The notes under the pieces are model-generated. The model saw nothing but the letters and a program-made list of their open reading frames with translations, was not told where the DNA came from and did no database searches. DNA of 5,420 nucleotides from an uncultured Lachnospiraceae bacterium (GTDB taxonomy: Bacteria > Bacillota > Clostridia > Lachnospirales > Lachnospiraceae): contig CASGVX010000157.1 of assembly GCA_949346185.1 (NCBI GenBank), positions 1-5,420 on the forward strand, read 5' to 3'. The first letter of the stretch is position 1; the number at the start of each line of letters is the position of its first letter. Below, piece after piece: positions 1 to 5,408 of the stretch. The position numbers and the translations under genes are program-made.

Positions 1-106
1 ATGGAGATTCCAGCAAGCAAAATGTGAAGATTTATTTCTTAACAGTTCCTTAGCCCTTTATCCTGTCCAAACCGCCTATCATTCGTCAAAACACATCACA
101 TTCACT

Positions 107-119
107 ATTCGAATCGAAT
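107..119. promoter_or_regulatory. Possible operator palindrome ATTCGA-A-TCGAAT
   Basis: Perfect 6-base arms (107-112 and 114-119) surround one base. It lies about 43 bases downstream of the predicted start point of the leftward promoter at 191-163, inside the leader. It could be a repressor site; such a short palindrome may also arise by chance in AT-rich DNA. Confidence 0.25.
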
Positions 120-162
120 CACTATATACCCCTAAATTCTTTACACGCCAATCTTCGTTTTT

Positions 163-191
163 ATTATATATGATATTCTCATTTATTTCAA
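163..191 (-). promoter_or_regulatory. Strong leftward sigma-A promoter for a gene beyond the left edge
   Basis: On the minus strand TTGAAA (191-186) and TATAAT (168-163) are separated by exactly 17 bases. Start of transcription is expected near 156. No start codon with a long frame lies between there and base 1, so the transcript would have at least 155 bases of leader or a gene starting outside the window. It lies just downstream of the ABC remnant. Confidence 0.6.
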
Positions 192-198
192 CCGATTA

Positions 199-336
199 TC
201 ATGCCTTATCAGAAATTCTGCCATCAGATATCCAAATCCTGCGTTCACACTGCTCTGCCAGGGTCAGATCATGGGTCACCATAACCACTATAAATAACGA
301 CACGGTTGCTGCCTGATACCAGCAATCGAACACCAT
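199..336 (-). pseudogene. C-terminal remnant of an ABC transporter ATPase, start overlapping recJ stop
   Basis: A 45-codon leftward frame starts at ATG 336-334, sharing TGATG with the recJ stop, and ends at TGA 201-199. Its last 29 residues, from base 288, read VVMVTHDLTLAEQC, then RRIWISDGRI. This is the hallmark end of an ABC ATPase of the LolD/MacB/FtsE type: the H-loop (switch histidine at 273-271) followed by the conserved [I/L]xDGRI turn. Walker A, signature and Walker B are absent; the sequence before VVMV (MVFDCWYQAATVSLFI) does not resemble an ABC protein. The likely history is deletion of most of an ABC gene with its tail left behind recJ. Whether the frame is translated through coupling to recJ is unknown; alone it could not bind or hydrolyse ATP. 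Confidence 0.65.
303..328 (-). terminator. Weak terminator-like hairpin just after recJ
   Basis: Arms CGGTTGCTG (303-311) and CAGCAATCG (320-328) pair with one mismatch on the minus transcript around an 8-base loop. They lie 7 bases after the recJ stop. The following minus-strand bases (TGTCGTTATTTATAG) form only a broken U-tract, so termination would be partial. The hairpin sits inside the small ABC-remnant frame. Confidence 0.35.
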
Positions 337-2063
337 CACCGACAATCCACAATTTCAAAATCCACCCCGCCAAATCGCTGGTTGATTTTGGGACGATATA
401 GCACATCCACCTGACATCCCGTTGATTGCCCCTGAACCAGCGCCTCCCAAGATGCCTCTCCATATCGGTCAATCACCGCTGGCTTCAATCGATCCTCGCA
501 GTGAAAATCCACCCCCGCATAACTGCGGACTCCATCCCGCAGCCGCAGTCTGGCAATCTGGTAATCCCTGCCGCACAGCTGCACCCCGGCAATCTCTATC
601 CCCCGGCAGGCAAACACCCCGCCGGGATTCCCCTCTCCCACCGGCTCCAGCCCTTCCAGCTCCCCCACCACCTGCTCCGTCATCTGCCCCAGAGGAACCT
701 CTCGGTCAAAATGCATCGTCTCTACCAGATCCTCATCCCTCAAGGCGCAGTTATCATTCAACAGCTGACGGAAGGCCTCAAAGTTCTCCTCCTCCAGGGA
801 AAAGCCAGCCGCCATGGCATGTCCGCCAAACTCCGTGAGCAGGGACTGGCATTTCTCAATCTCCCGCTGCATATGGTATCCCGGAATAGACCGGGCAGAA
901 CCTTTCAGCCCTTTGGCTCCCTTGGTCACGATCAGAACCGGACGGTAATATTTTTCTCGGATGCGCCCTGCCACAATCCCCGCCACGCTCTCATGGCAAT
1001 CTTCCAGAAGAAGCGCCAGCACTCCATCGTCCCCATCCCTCTCTACCATCTCCACCGCCCGGCGAACTGCATCTGCCGTGTAATCCTTTCTCCTCTCGTT
1101 CAGGGCGAGAAGCTCCTGCCCGCGCTTCTGTGCCAAGTCCTCATCTCCCGCCAGAAGGAGTTCCAAAGCCAGTTCTGCATCCGCCAGCCTTCCCGCCGCA
1201 TTGATGCAGGGGCCGATGCGAAATCCCAAATCCCCCGCCCCCACCGGCCGATGAAAATCCTGCAGCCGAATCAAAGCCTGCAGTCCCGGATTAGGGCAAT
1301 CCCCCAGCAAATCCAATCCATTCTTCACCAGAATGCGGTTCTCGCCCAGCAGGGGAACCACGTCGCACACCGTGGCGATGGCGGCAAAGGGCAGCAATTC
1401 CTTCGCCTCCTCCGCCCTGCCTGCCCCCTCCAGCATATGAGCCACCAAACGGTAGGCAATCCCCCCGCCACACAATTCCTTCCAAGGATACCTGCATCCC
1501 CTCTGCTTGGGATTCACCACGCAATCCGCTGGCGGAAGAACCTCCCCATGGTCATTTTCGGGGACTTCGTGATGATCCGTCACAATCATCGTCAGCCCCA
1601 GTTCCTTTCCCCTTGCCACCGCATCCCCGGCAGAGATGCCATTGTCGCAGGTAATAATGGTATCATATCCCCCCTCCTTTGCCTCTTCTGCCATATAGGG
1701 ACGCATCCCATAGCCATCCCTCACCCGGTGGGGCAAGCGATAGCCCACATTGGCTCCCAGCATCCCCAGTCCCCGGTGCAATATGTAGGTGGATATCACC
1801 CCGTCCACATCATAGTCCCCCACAATGAGAATCCTCTTCCCCTGCCGTATATTTTCTGCCAGAATCCCTGCCGCCTTCACCAAATCCTTCATCAGGCAGG
1901 CATCCGCCAGACGATTCATATCAGGAAAAAGATAATCATCCATGTCCTGCCAGTCAAACAATCCCCTCTTTACCAGCACCTCTGCCATAATTTCCGAAAC
2001 CCCATATCTGGCAGCTATTTTCCCACAATCTATCTGATACTTTTTCGTCACCCAGCGTCTCAT
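336..2063 (-). CDS. recJ: Single-stranded-DNA-specific exonuclease RecJ
   Basis: RecJ degrades single-stranded DNA 5' to 3' in the cytoplasm, using divalent metal ions, in recombinational repair, mismatch repair and rescue of stalled forks. The 575-residue product is close to the E. coli length (577). Seen in order: DHH-domain motif VGDYDVDG (81-88), TCDNG (138-142), the name-giving DHH in VTDHHEVP (161-168), TVCDVVPL (231-238) and NAAGR (288-292); then the DHHA1 part with HESVAGIVAGRI (357-368), GSARSIPGYHM (388-398) and GGHAMAAGFSL (413-423); then a C-terminal OB-fold region containing PVGEGNPGGVF (474-484). All expected metal-binding aspartates and histidines appear present. The ATG at 2063 follows GAAAGGA with 5 bases between. 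It is transcribed leftward, divergent from prmA, and its TGA shares bases with the ATG of a small ABC-ATPase remnant (TGATG, 338-334). The apt and relA genes that often follow recJ in Firmicutes are not here. Identification is firm. Confidence 0.97.
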   Translation of the reverse strand: MRRWVTKKYQIDCGKIAARYGVSEIMAEVLVKRGLFDWQDMDDYLFPDMNRLADACLMKDLVKAAGILAENIRQGKRILIVGDYDVDGVISTYILHRGLGMLGANVGYRLPHRVRDGYGMRPYMAEEAKEGGYDTIITCDNGISAGDAVARGKELGLTMIVTDHHEVPENDHGEVLPPADCVVNPKQRGCRYPWKELCGGGIAYRLVAHMLEGAGRAEEAKELLPFAAIATVCDVVPLLGENRILVKNGLDLLGDCPNPGLQALIRLQDFHRPVGAGDLGFRIGPCINAAGRLADAELALELLLAGDEDLAQKRGQELLALNERRKDYTADAVRRAVEMVERDGDDGVLALLLEDCHESVAGIVAGRIREKYYRPVLIVTKGAKGLKGSARSIPGYHMQREIEKCQSLLTEFGGHAMAAGFSLEEENFEAFRQLLNDNCALRDEDLVETMHFDREVPLGQMTEQVVGELEGLEPVGEGNPGGVFACRGIEIAGVQLCGRDYQIARLRLRDGVRSYAGVDFHCEDRLKPAVIDRYGEASWEALVQGQSTGCQVDVLYRPKINQRFGGVDFEIVDCR

Positions 2064-2068
2064 AGTTT

Positions 2069-2075
2069 TCCTTTC
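2069..2075 (-). promoter_or_regulatory. recJ ribosome binding site
   Basis: GAAAGGA on the minus strand, five bases before ATG 2063. It supports the chosen recJ start. Confidence 0.7.
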
Positions 2076-2100
2076 GCATTGTCACTATTCACAGTTATAG

Positions 2101-2145
2101 AGAAGAAAAACACTGTCTCGCCAAACTTCCTTGTAAGAGGCAGTG
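2101..2145 (-). terminator. Terminator-like hairpin in the recJ leader (possible attenuator)
   Basis: On the minus strand CACTGCCTC (2145-2137) pairs with GAGACAGTG (2119-2111), 8 of 9 positions, around a 17-base loop, followed directly by TTTTTCTTCT (2110-2101). This is an intrinsic-terminator layout about 40 bases before the recJ start. The only gene on the other side is the divergent prmA, so it does not close an upstream minus-strand gene. An outer pair ATAGAGAA/TTCTCTAT (2156-2149 with 2104-2097) could compete with the terminator base. Confidence 0.4.
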
Positions 2146-2161
2146 CTATTCTCTATCTACT

Positions 2162-2191
2162 CTAACATTTTTTCGGAAAATATGCTATACT
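2162..2191 (+). promoter_or_regulatory. prmA promoter with extended -10
   Basis: TATACT (2186-2191) is preceded by TG plus one base (2183-2185), a perfect extended -10. CTAACA (2162-2167) is a fair -35 box at 18 bases. Transcription would start near 2198, giving a leader of about 35 bases before ATG 2233. Confidence 0.6.
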
Positions 2192-2212
2192 CACTTCAAC
2201 ACGATATATCAA
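2184..2212 (-). promoter_or_regulatory. Candidate recJ promoter overlapping the prmA promoter
   Basis: On the minus strand TTGATA (2212-2207) and TATAGC (2189-2184) are 17 bases apart. The -35 box is close to consensus, the -10 box less so. The -10 boxes of the two divergent promoters share bases 2186-2189, so polymerase could not occupy both at once. If used, this promoter places the hairpin at 2101-2145 inside the recJ leader. Confidence 0.35.
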
Positions 2213-2232
2213 GAAAGGATTGGAAAGTTTCT

Positions 2233-3267
2233 ATGAAATGGATAAAATTTGATGTCCACACCAATACCAGGGATGCGGAGTTGCTAGGAGAAGTCTTAGA
2301 AGAATGCGGAATTTGCGGATATGAAATTACAGATCACGTTCCTCTCACCGAGAAAGACGAGAAGAAAATGTACACGGACATCCCTAGGGATTTGGGGCCG
2401 GACGATGGCAGCTCCATCTTGACATTCTACACCGAATCCCCGGAAAACGCCGCCAAAGACTTCTTCAGCACCGGCTCCTCCCTGCGGGACGAAGGCATTT
2501 CAGAGACACCCATTCTCCCACCGGAAGAACTGATTGCCCGCATCTTAAAAATAGTAAAAAAACGCCAAGCATTCCTCCCGCTGGAGACCCCGGAAATCAC
2601 CTTCTGCCAGCAGGATGATTCCCTCTGGAAGGACAAATGGAAGGAAAACTTCAAGCCCTTCCGCATCGCAGATGACATCGTCATCAAGCCCTCTTGGTGG
2701 GAATCCCTGGAAGATGCCAGAGAAGGGGATATCATCGTGCAGATAGACCCCGGTTCCGCCTTCGGCACAGGCACCCACGAAACCACCAAGCTATGTCTCC
2801 TGTCCCTGCGCAAATACATCACCCCGGACACCACCATCCTAGATGCGGGCTGTGGCAGCGGCATCCTTGCCATCTCCGCCCTGCTCTGCGGCGCCAAGTC
2901 CGCCTTCTGCCTGGACATTGACCCGGCAGCAGTCCATGGCACCCTAGAGAATGGCAAGAATAACGGGCTGGACGACAGCCGCCTCACCGCCATTCACGCC
3001 AATATCCTGGAGGACAGCGATGCCGTCTATCAGGTCTGCCAGCCCCCCTACCACATCGCCGTAGCAAATATCCTCGCCGATGTCATCATCCCCCTCTCCC
3101 ACCATATAGGAAAATTCCTAGAGAGGGATGGCATCTTCATCTCCTCCGGCATCCTGGCAGAAAAGGCTGGGGAGGTGGAACATGCCCTGTCAAAAAATCA
3201 CTTTCAAATCCTAGAGAAGAACACCCTGGGGGAATGGGTTTCCTTCGTATGCAGAAAGAATCGCTGA
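2233..3267 (+). CDS. prmA: Ribosomal protein L11 methyltransferase PrmA
   Basis: PrmA uses S-adenosylmethionine to methylate ribosomal protein L11 in the cytoplasm. The 344-residue product has the N-terminal L11-recognition region (about 1-140), a linker with the family pattern W132..W136..F140KP, then the PrmA signature DPGSAFGTGTHETT (172-185), SAM-binding motif I LDAGCGSGILAI (203-214), the acidic LDIDP (227-231) and VANILADVI (277-285). It is longer than the E. coli protein (about 293 residues); the extra length seems to lie in the N-terminal half, around residues 75-120, as in many clostridial versions. The frame is open upstream to 2143, but ATG 2233 is preferred: it begins the usual MKWIKFDVHT start, has AAAGGA at 2214-2219 (13 bases upstream) and GGAAAG at 2222-2227, and lies downstream of a good promoter. 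In many Firmicutes rsmE follows prmA directly; here a convergent gene follows. Confidence 0.97.
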   Translation: MKWIKFDVHTNTRDAELLGEVLEECGICGYEITDHVPLTEKDEKKMYTDIPRDLGPDDGSSILTFYTESPENAAKDFFSTGSSLRDEGISETPILPPEELIARILKIVKKRQAFLPLETPEITFCQQDDSLWKDKWKENFKPFRIADDIVIKPSWWESLEDAREGDIIVQIDPGSAFGTGTHETTKLCLLSLRKYITPDTTILDAGCGSGILAISALLCGAKSAFCLDIDPAAVHGTLENGKNNGLDDSRLTAIHANILEDSDAVYQVCQPPYHIAVANILADVIIPLSHHIGKFLERDGIFISSGILAEKAGEVEHALSKNHFQILEKNTLGEWVSFVCRKNR

Positions 3268-3317
3268 TGGTCACCAACCACGAAAAATATTCAATAAATG
3301 GCAATTCTCCACATCAA

Positions 3318-3368
3318 CCATGAATGGCAGCAGCTGATTGCAACGATCTAAGGCAATGTGCTGCATGG
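3318..3368. terminator. Stem-loop between convergent prmA and the MATE gene
   Basis: Nested pairing is visible: CCAT (3318-3321) with ATGG (3365-3368), GCAGCA (3327-3332) with TGCTGC (3359-3364), and ATTGC (3337-3341) with GCAAT (3353-3357). No U-run follows on either strand, so it is not a standard intrinsic terminator. Its place between two converging genes makes a bidirectional transcription barrier or 3'-end protector plausible. The rest of the 101-base gap shows no other terminator. Confidence 0.35.
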
Positions 3369-4655
3369 TCAATACCGGTATTCCTTCTGCTTAATCTTTA
3401 AGAACAACGCCGTAACTGCCACAGCCATCATTTCCGCTGCAACGCAGGAGAGCCAGATGCCATCCACTCCCCAAACCATGGGAAAAATAAGAACAGCAGC
3501 AATCTGAAACACCAGCGTTCGCAGAAAAGAAATTGCCGTAGAAATCAATCCATTGTTCAGAGCCGTAAAGAAGGACGAGCCGTAAATAGCATACCCCGAA
3601 AAGAAGAAGGAGAAAGAGAAAATAGAAAAGGCTTGAAACGTCAGTTTGAGCAGCCCCTCATCATACCCCACAAACACATGGGAGAGGGGACGGGCCGAAG
3701 CATATGCCGCAGCAAACATGGCAACTGCAAATACGCCCACCACCAAAAGGCTCTTCCGCAACAACCCTTTCAGTTCCCCATGATTCGCCGCACCATAATG
3801 ATATCCGATGATCGGAGCCGTTCCCATGGAATAGCCAATAAAGATTGCCATAAACACGAAACTCACATACATGAGAACCCCATAGGCCGCAACGCCATCT
3901 TCCCCGGCATATTTCAACAGCTGCACATTATAGAGCATGCTCACGATGGACGTGGAAATATTGCTCATCAGTTCCGAGGAACCATTGACACAGGCCTTTC
4001 CCAGCGCCCTGCCATCAAACCTCGTCTTTCCCAGCCGCAGAAGGCTGCCATTCGGCCTGACAAAGTAAATCAATGGAACCACGCCGCCCACGCACTCACT
4101 GATTGCCGTGGCTGCTGCAGCTCCCTCCAGCCCCCAGCCGAATACCGCCACAAATATGCCATCCAGCACAATATTCGTGCATCCCGCAGCAATGGTCACA
4201 TTCAAGCCCAACTTGGGCTTTTCCGCAACGGCAAAGAGACACTGGAACTCATACTGAAGAATATATGCGGGAATCGATATCAAAATAATACGCCCATAGG
4301 TCACGCTATCCCGAAGCATCTGCCCCTCGGCTCCCAGTGCCGCAGCAATGGGGCGGAGGAAAACCTGCCCCAAAAGGGCCAGAACAATGCCGCAGGCAGC
4401 AGATAAATAGACAATGAGAGAAAATATCCTCCTAGCCCGATCTGCCTTCCCCTCACCCAAAGTCTTTGCAATGAGAGCACCGCCACCAGTTCCAAACATA
4501 AAGCCCAGAGAACCCAGAATCATCAGAAATGGCATAATGAAATTAATTGCCGTAAAGGGCACCTTGCCGGCAAAATTTGACACGAAGAAGCCGTCAACCA
4601 CGCCATAAATGGATGTGAACACCATCATGATAATGGATGGAAATGTATATCTCAA
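3369..4655 (-). CDS. MATE family multidrug efflux transporter (5'-interrupted; probable TTG restart)
   Basis: This is an integral membrane multidrug/toxin extrusion antiporter of the MATE family, expected to export cationic drugs or metabolites using a Na+ or H+ gradient. The 428-residue frame from TTG 4655 carries about twelve hydrophobic segments in two halves. The first half starts YTFPSIIMMVFTSIYGVVDGFF (TM1, conserved D21) and has GFMFGTGGGALIAKTLGEG (51-69); the second starts near NGSSELMSN (224-232) and has GYSMGTAPIIGYHYGAANHG (274-293). The C-terminus (LFLKIKQKEYRY) looks native. The natural start is probably ATG 4709, in the same frame and behind a strong ribosome site, but a TAA at 4667-4665 cuts the frame. 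TTG 4655 has only A-rich sequence before it, so use of this start implies reinitiation. The lost 18 codons are cytoplasmic, so TM1 is intact and function is possible. The gene follows the MarR gene, as mepA follows mepR in S. aureus. Family is firm; activity is uncertain. Confidence 0.88.
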   Translation of the reverse strand: MRYTFPSIIMMVFTSIYGVVDGFFVSNFAGKVPFTAINFIMPFLMILGSLGFMFGTGGGALIAKTLGEGKADRARRIFSLIVYLSAACGIVLALLGQVFLRPIAAALGAEGQMLRDSVTYGRIILISIPAYILQYEFQCLFAVAEKPKLGLNVTIAAGCTNIVLDGIFVAVFGWGLEGAAAATAISECVGGVVPLIYFVRPNGSLLRLGKTRFDGRALGKACVNGSSELMSNISTSIVSMLYNVQLLKYAGEDGVAAYGVLMYVSFVFMAIFIGYSMGTAPIIGYHYGAANHGELKGLLRKSLLVVGVFAVAMFAAAYASARPLSHVFVGYDEGLLKLTFQAFSIFSFSFFFSGYAIYGSSFFTALNNGLISTAISFLRTLVFQIAAVLIFPMVWGVDGIWLSCVAAEMMAVAVTALFLKIKQKEYRY

Positions 4656-4709
4656 TAGTTTTTTTTACGTAAAATGATCAGATAATTGAATCCTATCTTT
4701 TCTTCTCAT
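4656..4709 (-). pseudogene. Original 5' end of the MATE gene, cut by an in-frame TAA
   Basis: ATG 4709-4707 is preceded by AGGAGG (4723-4718) with 8 bases between, an excellent translation start. It overlaps the end of the MarR gene (stop 4695-4693) by 17 bases, typical of a coupled operon. It reads MRRKDRIQLSDHFT, then TAA (4667-4665), then KKL and directly into LRYTFPSII of the transporter, all in one frame. The N-terminus QLSDHFT followed by an aromatic residue and KxLLR is, from my memory of this family, the usual start of these clostridial MATE proteins, so the stop most simply replaces a tyrosine codon (TAC or TAT to TAA). The stop begins an eight-A run, but an insertion or deletion there would leave TAA in place and shift the frame, so slippage does not explain or repair it. 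Confidence 0.8.
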
Positions 4710-5160
4710 GCCCCAGTCCTCCTTTCATGCGATCCGCCCTCTCCCGGATTGCCTCCAAAAAACGCTCCGTCAGTTCCAGATACTTGGCCATATCCTCCTC
4801 CGGCCAGGCAGCAAATATATCGTTCTCAGCCTCCATAATCCGCATCACGGCATTTTCCGCCAATCCTTTGCCACGCTCAGTCAGGCAGACATTCTTATTC
4901 TTCGCCCCCGCCGGCACCAAGTACACGATGCCCTCCCGCTCCAACTTGCGAATGGCAGAATTGATAGTCTGCTTGCTGATGCCGGTACGCCGACAGATTT
5001 CCTGAAGCAGACAAGATTCTCCACTGTCACAGATAGTATAGAGAATCATCGAGGCACTGTCAGACAGTCCCAGTTTTAAAAACATCTCATGATATTGCGC
5101 TTCAATTTCACCCAGCAGGTAATTGTATCGTTTTAATTCTCTATAACTATCATTTCTCAT
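4693..5160 (-). CDS. MarR-family transcriptional regulator of the MATE operon
   Basis: This 155-residue winged helix-turn-helix regulator is expected to bind DNA as a dimer and release it on binding a small phenolic or drug-like ligand. The N-terminal dimerisation helix is RELKRYNYLLGEIEAQYHEM (7-26). The HTH covers LLQEICRRTGISKQTINSAI (51-70) plus RKLEREGIV, the wing lies around AGAKNKNVCLTERGKG (84-99), and C-terminal dimerisation helices follow. Start choice: ATG 5160 has AAGGAG five bases upstream and gives the usual family length. ATG 5181, in frame and seven codons upstream, is an alternative behind GGTGGAG. The frame stays open to TTG 5271, but that TTG is the -35 box. The gene lies first in a leftward operon, overlapping the MATE start by 17 bases. 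Two pseudo-palindromes over its own promoter suggest autorepression. Context and fold resemble MepR of S. aureus, but orthology is not claimed. Confidence 0.93.
   Translation of the reverse strand: MRNDSYRELKRYNYLLGEIEAQYHEMFLKLGLSDSASMILYTICDSGESCLLQEICRRTGISKQTINSAIRKLEREGIVYLVPAGAKNKNVCLTERGKGLAENAVMRIMEAENDIFAAWPEEDMAKYLELTERFLEAIRERADRMKGGLGHEKKR
4717..4725 (-). promoter_or_regulatory. Ribosome binding site of the original MATE start
   Basis: The minus strand reads AAAGGAGGA here, with core AGGAGG at 4723-4718, 8 bases before ATG 4709. It lies within the last codons of the MarR gene. This site decides that the ancestral MATE start was 4709 rather than TTG 4655, which has no comparable site. 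Confidence 0.85.
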
Positions 5161-5220
5161 ACCGTCTCCTTTCCCATCCATCTTAAGTTCTCCACCCAAG
5201 ACTTCCCTTCCTGCATGTTT

Positions 5221-5236
5221 TGCACGAAATCGTACT
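5221..5236. promoter_or_regulatory. Probable MarR operator, site 2 (transcription start)
   Basis: TGCACGAAATCGTACT matches site 1 at 13 of 16 positions when read on the opposite strand. As a pair, the sites give 13-base inverted arms (5224-5236 and 5248-5260) with one mismatch, separated by 11 bases. Site 2 covers the expected transcription start. Two dimers may bind cooperatively. Confidence 0.55.
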
Positions 5237-5242
5237 TTATAG

Positions 5243-5271
5243 AGTATAGTATGATTTCGTACTACTGTCAA
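5243..5271 (-). promoter_or_regulatory. Near-consensus promoter of the marR-MATE operon
   Basis: On the minus strand TTGACA (5271-5266) is a perfect -35 box and TATACT (5248-5243) a five-of-six -10 box, with a 17-base spacer. Transcription would start near 5236, leaving roughly 75 bases of leader to ATG 5160. Such a strong promoter is usual when a repressor sits on it. Confidence 0.85.
5248..5263. promoter_or_regulatory. Probable MarR operator, site 1 (promoter spacer)
   Basis: AGTATGATTTCGTACT is a 16-base pseudo-palindrome (12 of 16 positions symmetric). It fills most of the spacer between the -35 and -10 boxes, where a bound dimer would block polymerase. A second related site lies one short step downstream. 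Confidence 0.6.
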
Positions 5272-5278
5272 GCCCTAT

Positions 5279-5306
5279 AAAAAAAGGGAATGCCAGCGCA
5301 TTCCCC
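5279..5306 (-). terminator. Intrinsic terminator, left copy
   Basis: On the minus strand GGGGAATG, loop CGCTGG, CATTCCC, then seven T (5285-5279): a stable intrinsic terminator for leftward transcription. It ends seven bases before the -35 box of the marR promoter, insulating the operon from upstream transcription. Confidence 0.75.
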
Positions 5307-5316
5307 TGCAAGAATT
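5279..5316. repeat. Palindromic terminator repeat, copy 1
   Basis: A 38-base unit, identical at 37 positions to 5371-5408 (A at 5285 against G at 5377). It runs from the A-run through the hairpin to CAAGAATT. It continues into a second perfect hairpin, CAAGAATTAC / GTAATTCTTG (5309-5318 and 5322-5331), with a three-base loop. The two-hairpin plan suggests a dispersed intergenic repeat. Confidence 0.75.
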
Positions 5317-5370
5317 ACTTCGTAATTCTTGTTGGCATACCGCCACATTGTGAGCAATTTCCTAAACGGT

Positions 5371-5398
5371 AAAAAAGGGGAATGCCAGCGCATTCCCC
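5371..5398 (-). terminator. Intrinsic terminator, right copy
   Basis: The same hairpin as at 5279-5306 but with a full 8-base stem (GGGGAATG/CATTCCCC) and six T (5376-5371). It is the first of the two met by leftward transcription from a gene beyond the right edge. Confidence 0.75.
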
Positions 5399-5408
5399 TG
5401 CAAGAATT
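5371..5408. repeat. Palindromic terminator repeat, copy 2
   Basis: Second copy, 92 bases from copy 1. Its following hairpin begins CAAGAATTTTC (5401-5411), loop TCC, GAAAAT, and is cut by the window end. The tip differs from copy 1, yet pairing is kept on both arms as far as visible (TTTTC with GAAAA), a sign that the structure and not the letters is conserved. Confidence 0.7.

Larger units (their letters stand above)
1..335. other. AT-rich region without an intact gene, left edge to recJ
   Basis: No complete protein gene is seen on either strand. The right part holds a recJ-proximal hairpin and the ABC-ATPase remnant; the left part holds the leftward promoter, its leader and a small palindrome. 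Leftward ATGs near 60-100 open only very short frames. No tRNA or other recognisable RNA gene was found. Confidence 0.7.

Noticed and set aside
269..472. A 67-codon minus-strand frame overlapping the recJ 3' end
   Set aside because: Most of it is out of frame inside recJ, and the part beyond is out of frame with the recognisable ABC tail.
426..2165. A 579-codon open frame on the plus strand opposite recJ
   Set aside because: It is the antisense of a GC-rich gene with all RecJ motifs intact on the other strand. Its product is rich in His, Pro, Gln and Ile with no recognisable domain, and its span simply follows recJ.
2427..2993. A 188-codon minus-strand frame across prmA
   Set aside because: It lies fully inside prmA, has a Ser/Arg-rich composition and no family motif, while the plus strand shows the PrmA signature and SAM motif.
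3633..4406. A 257-codon plus-strand frame across the MATE gene
   Set aside because: It is antisense to twelve well-formed membrane segments and has a His/Asn/Gln-rich shadow composition.
4659..4666. Frameshift or programmed slippage at the A8 run in the MATE gene
   Set aside because: Codons before and after the run are already in the same frame; gaining or losing an A would keep the TAA and put the body out of frame. A point change to a stop codon fits better.
5161..5271. An N-terminal extension of the MarR protein back to TTG 5271
   Set aside because: The TTG is the -35 box of the operon promoter, and the extension would run through the -10 box and both operator palindromes. ATG 5160 gives the normal family length.
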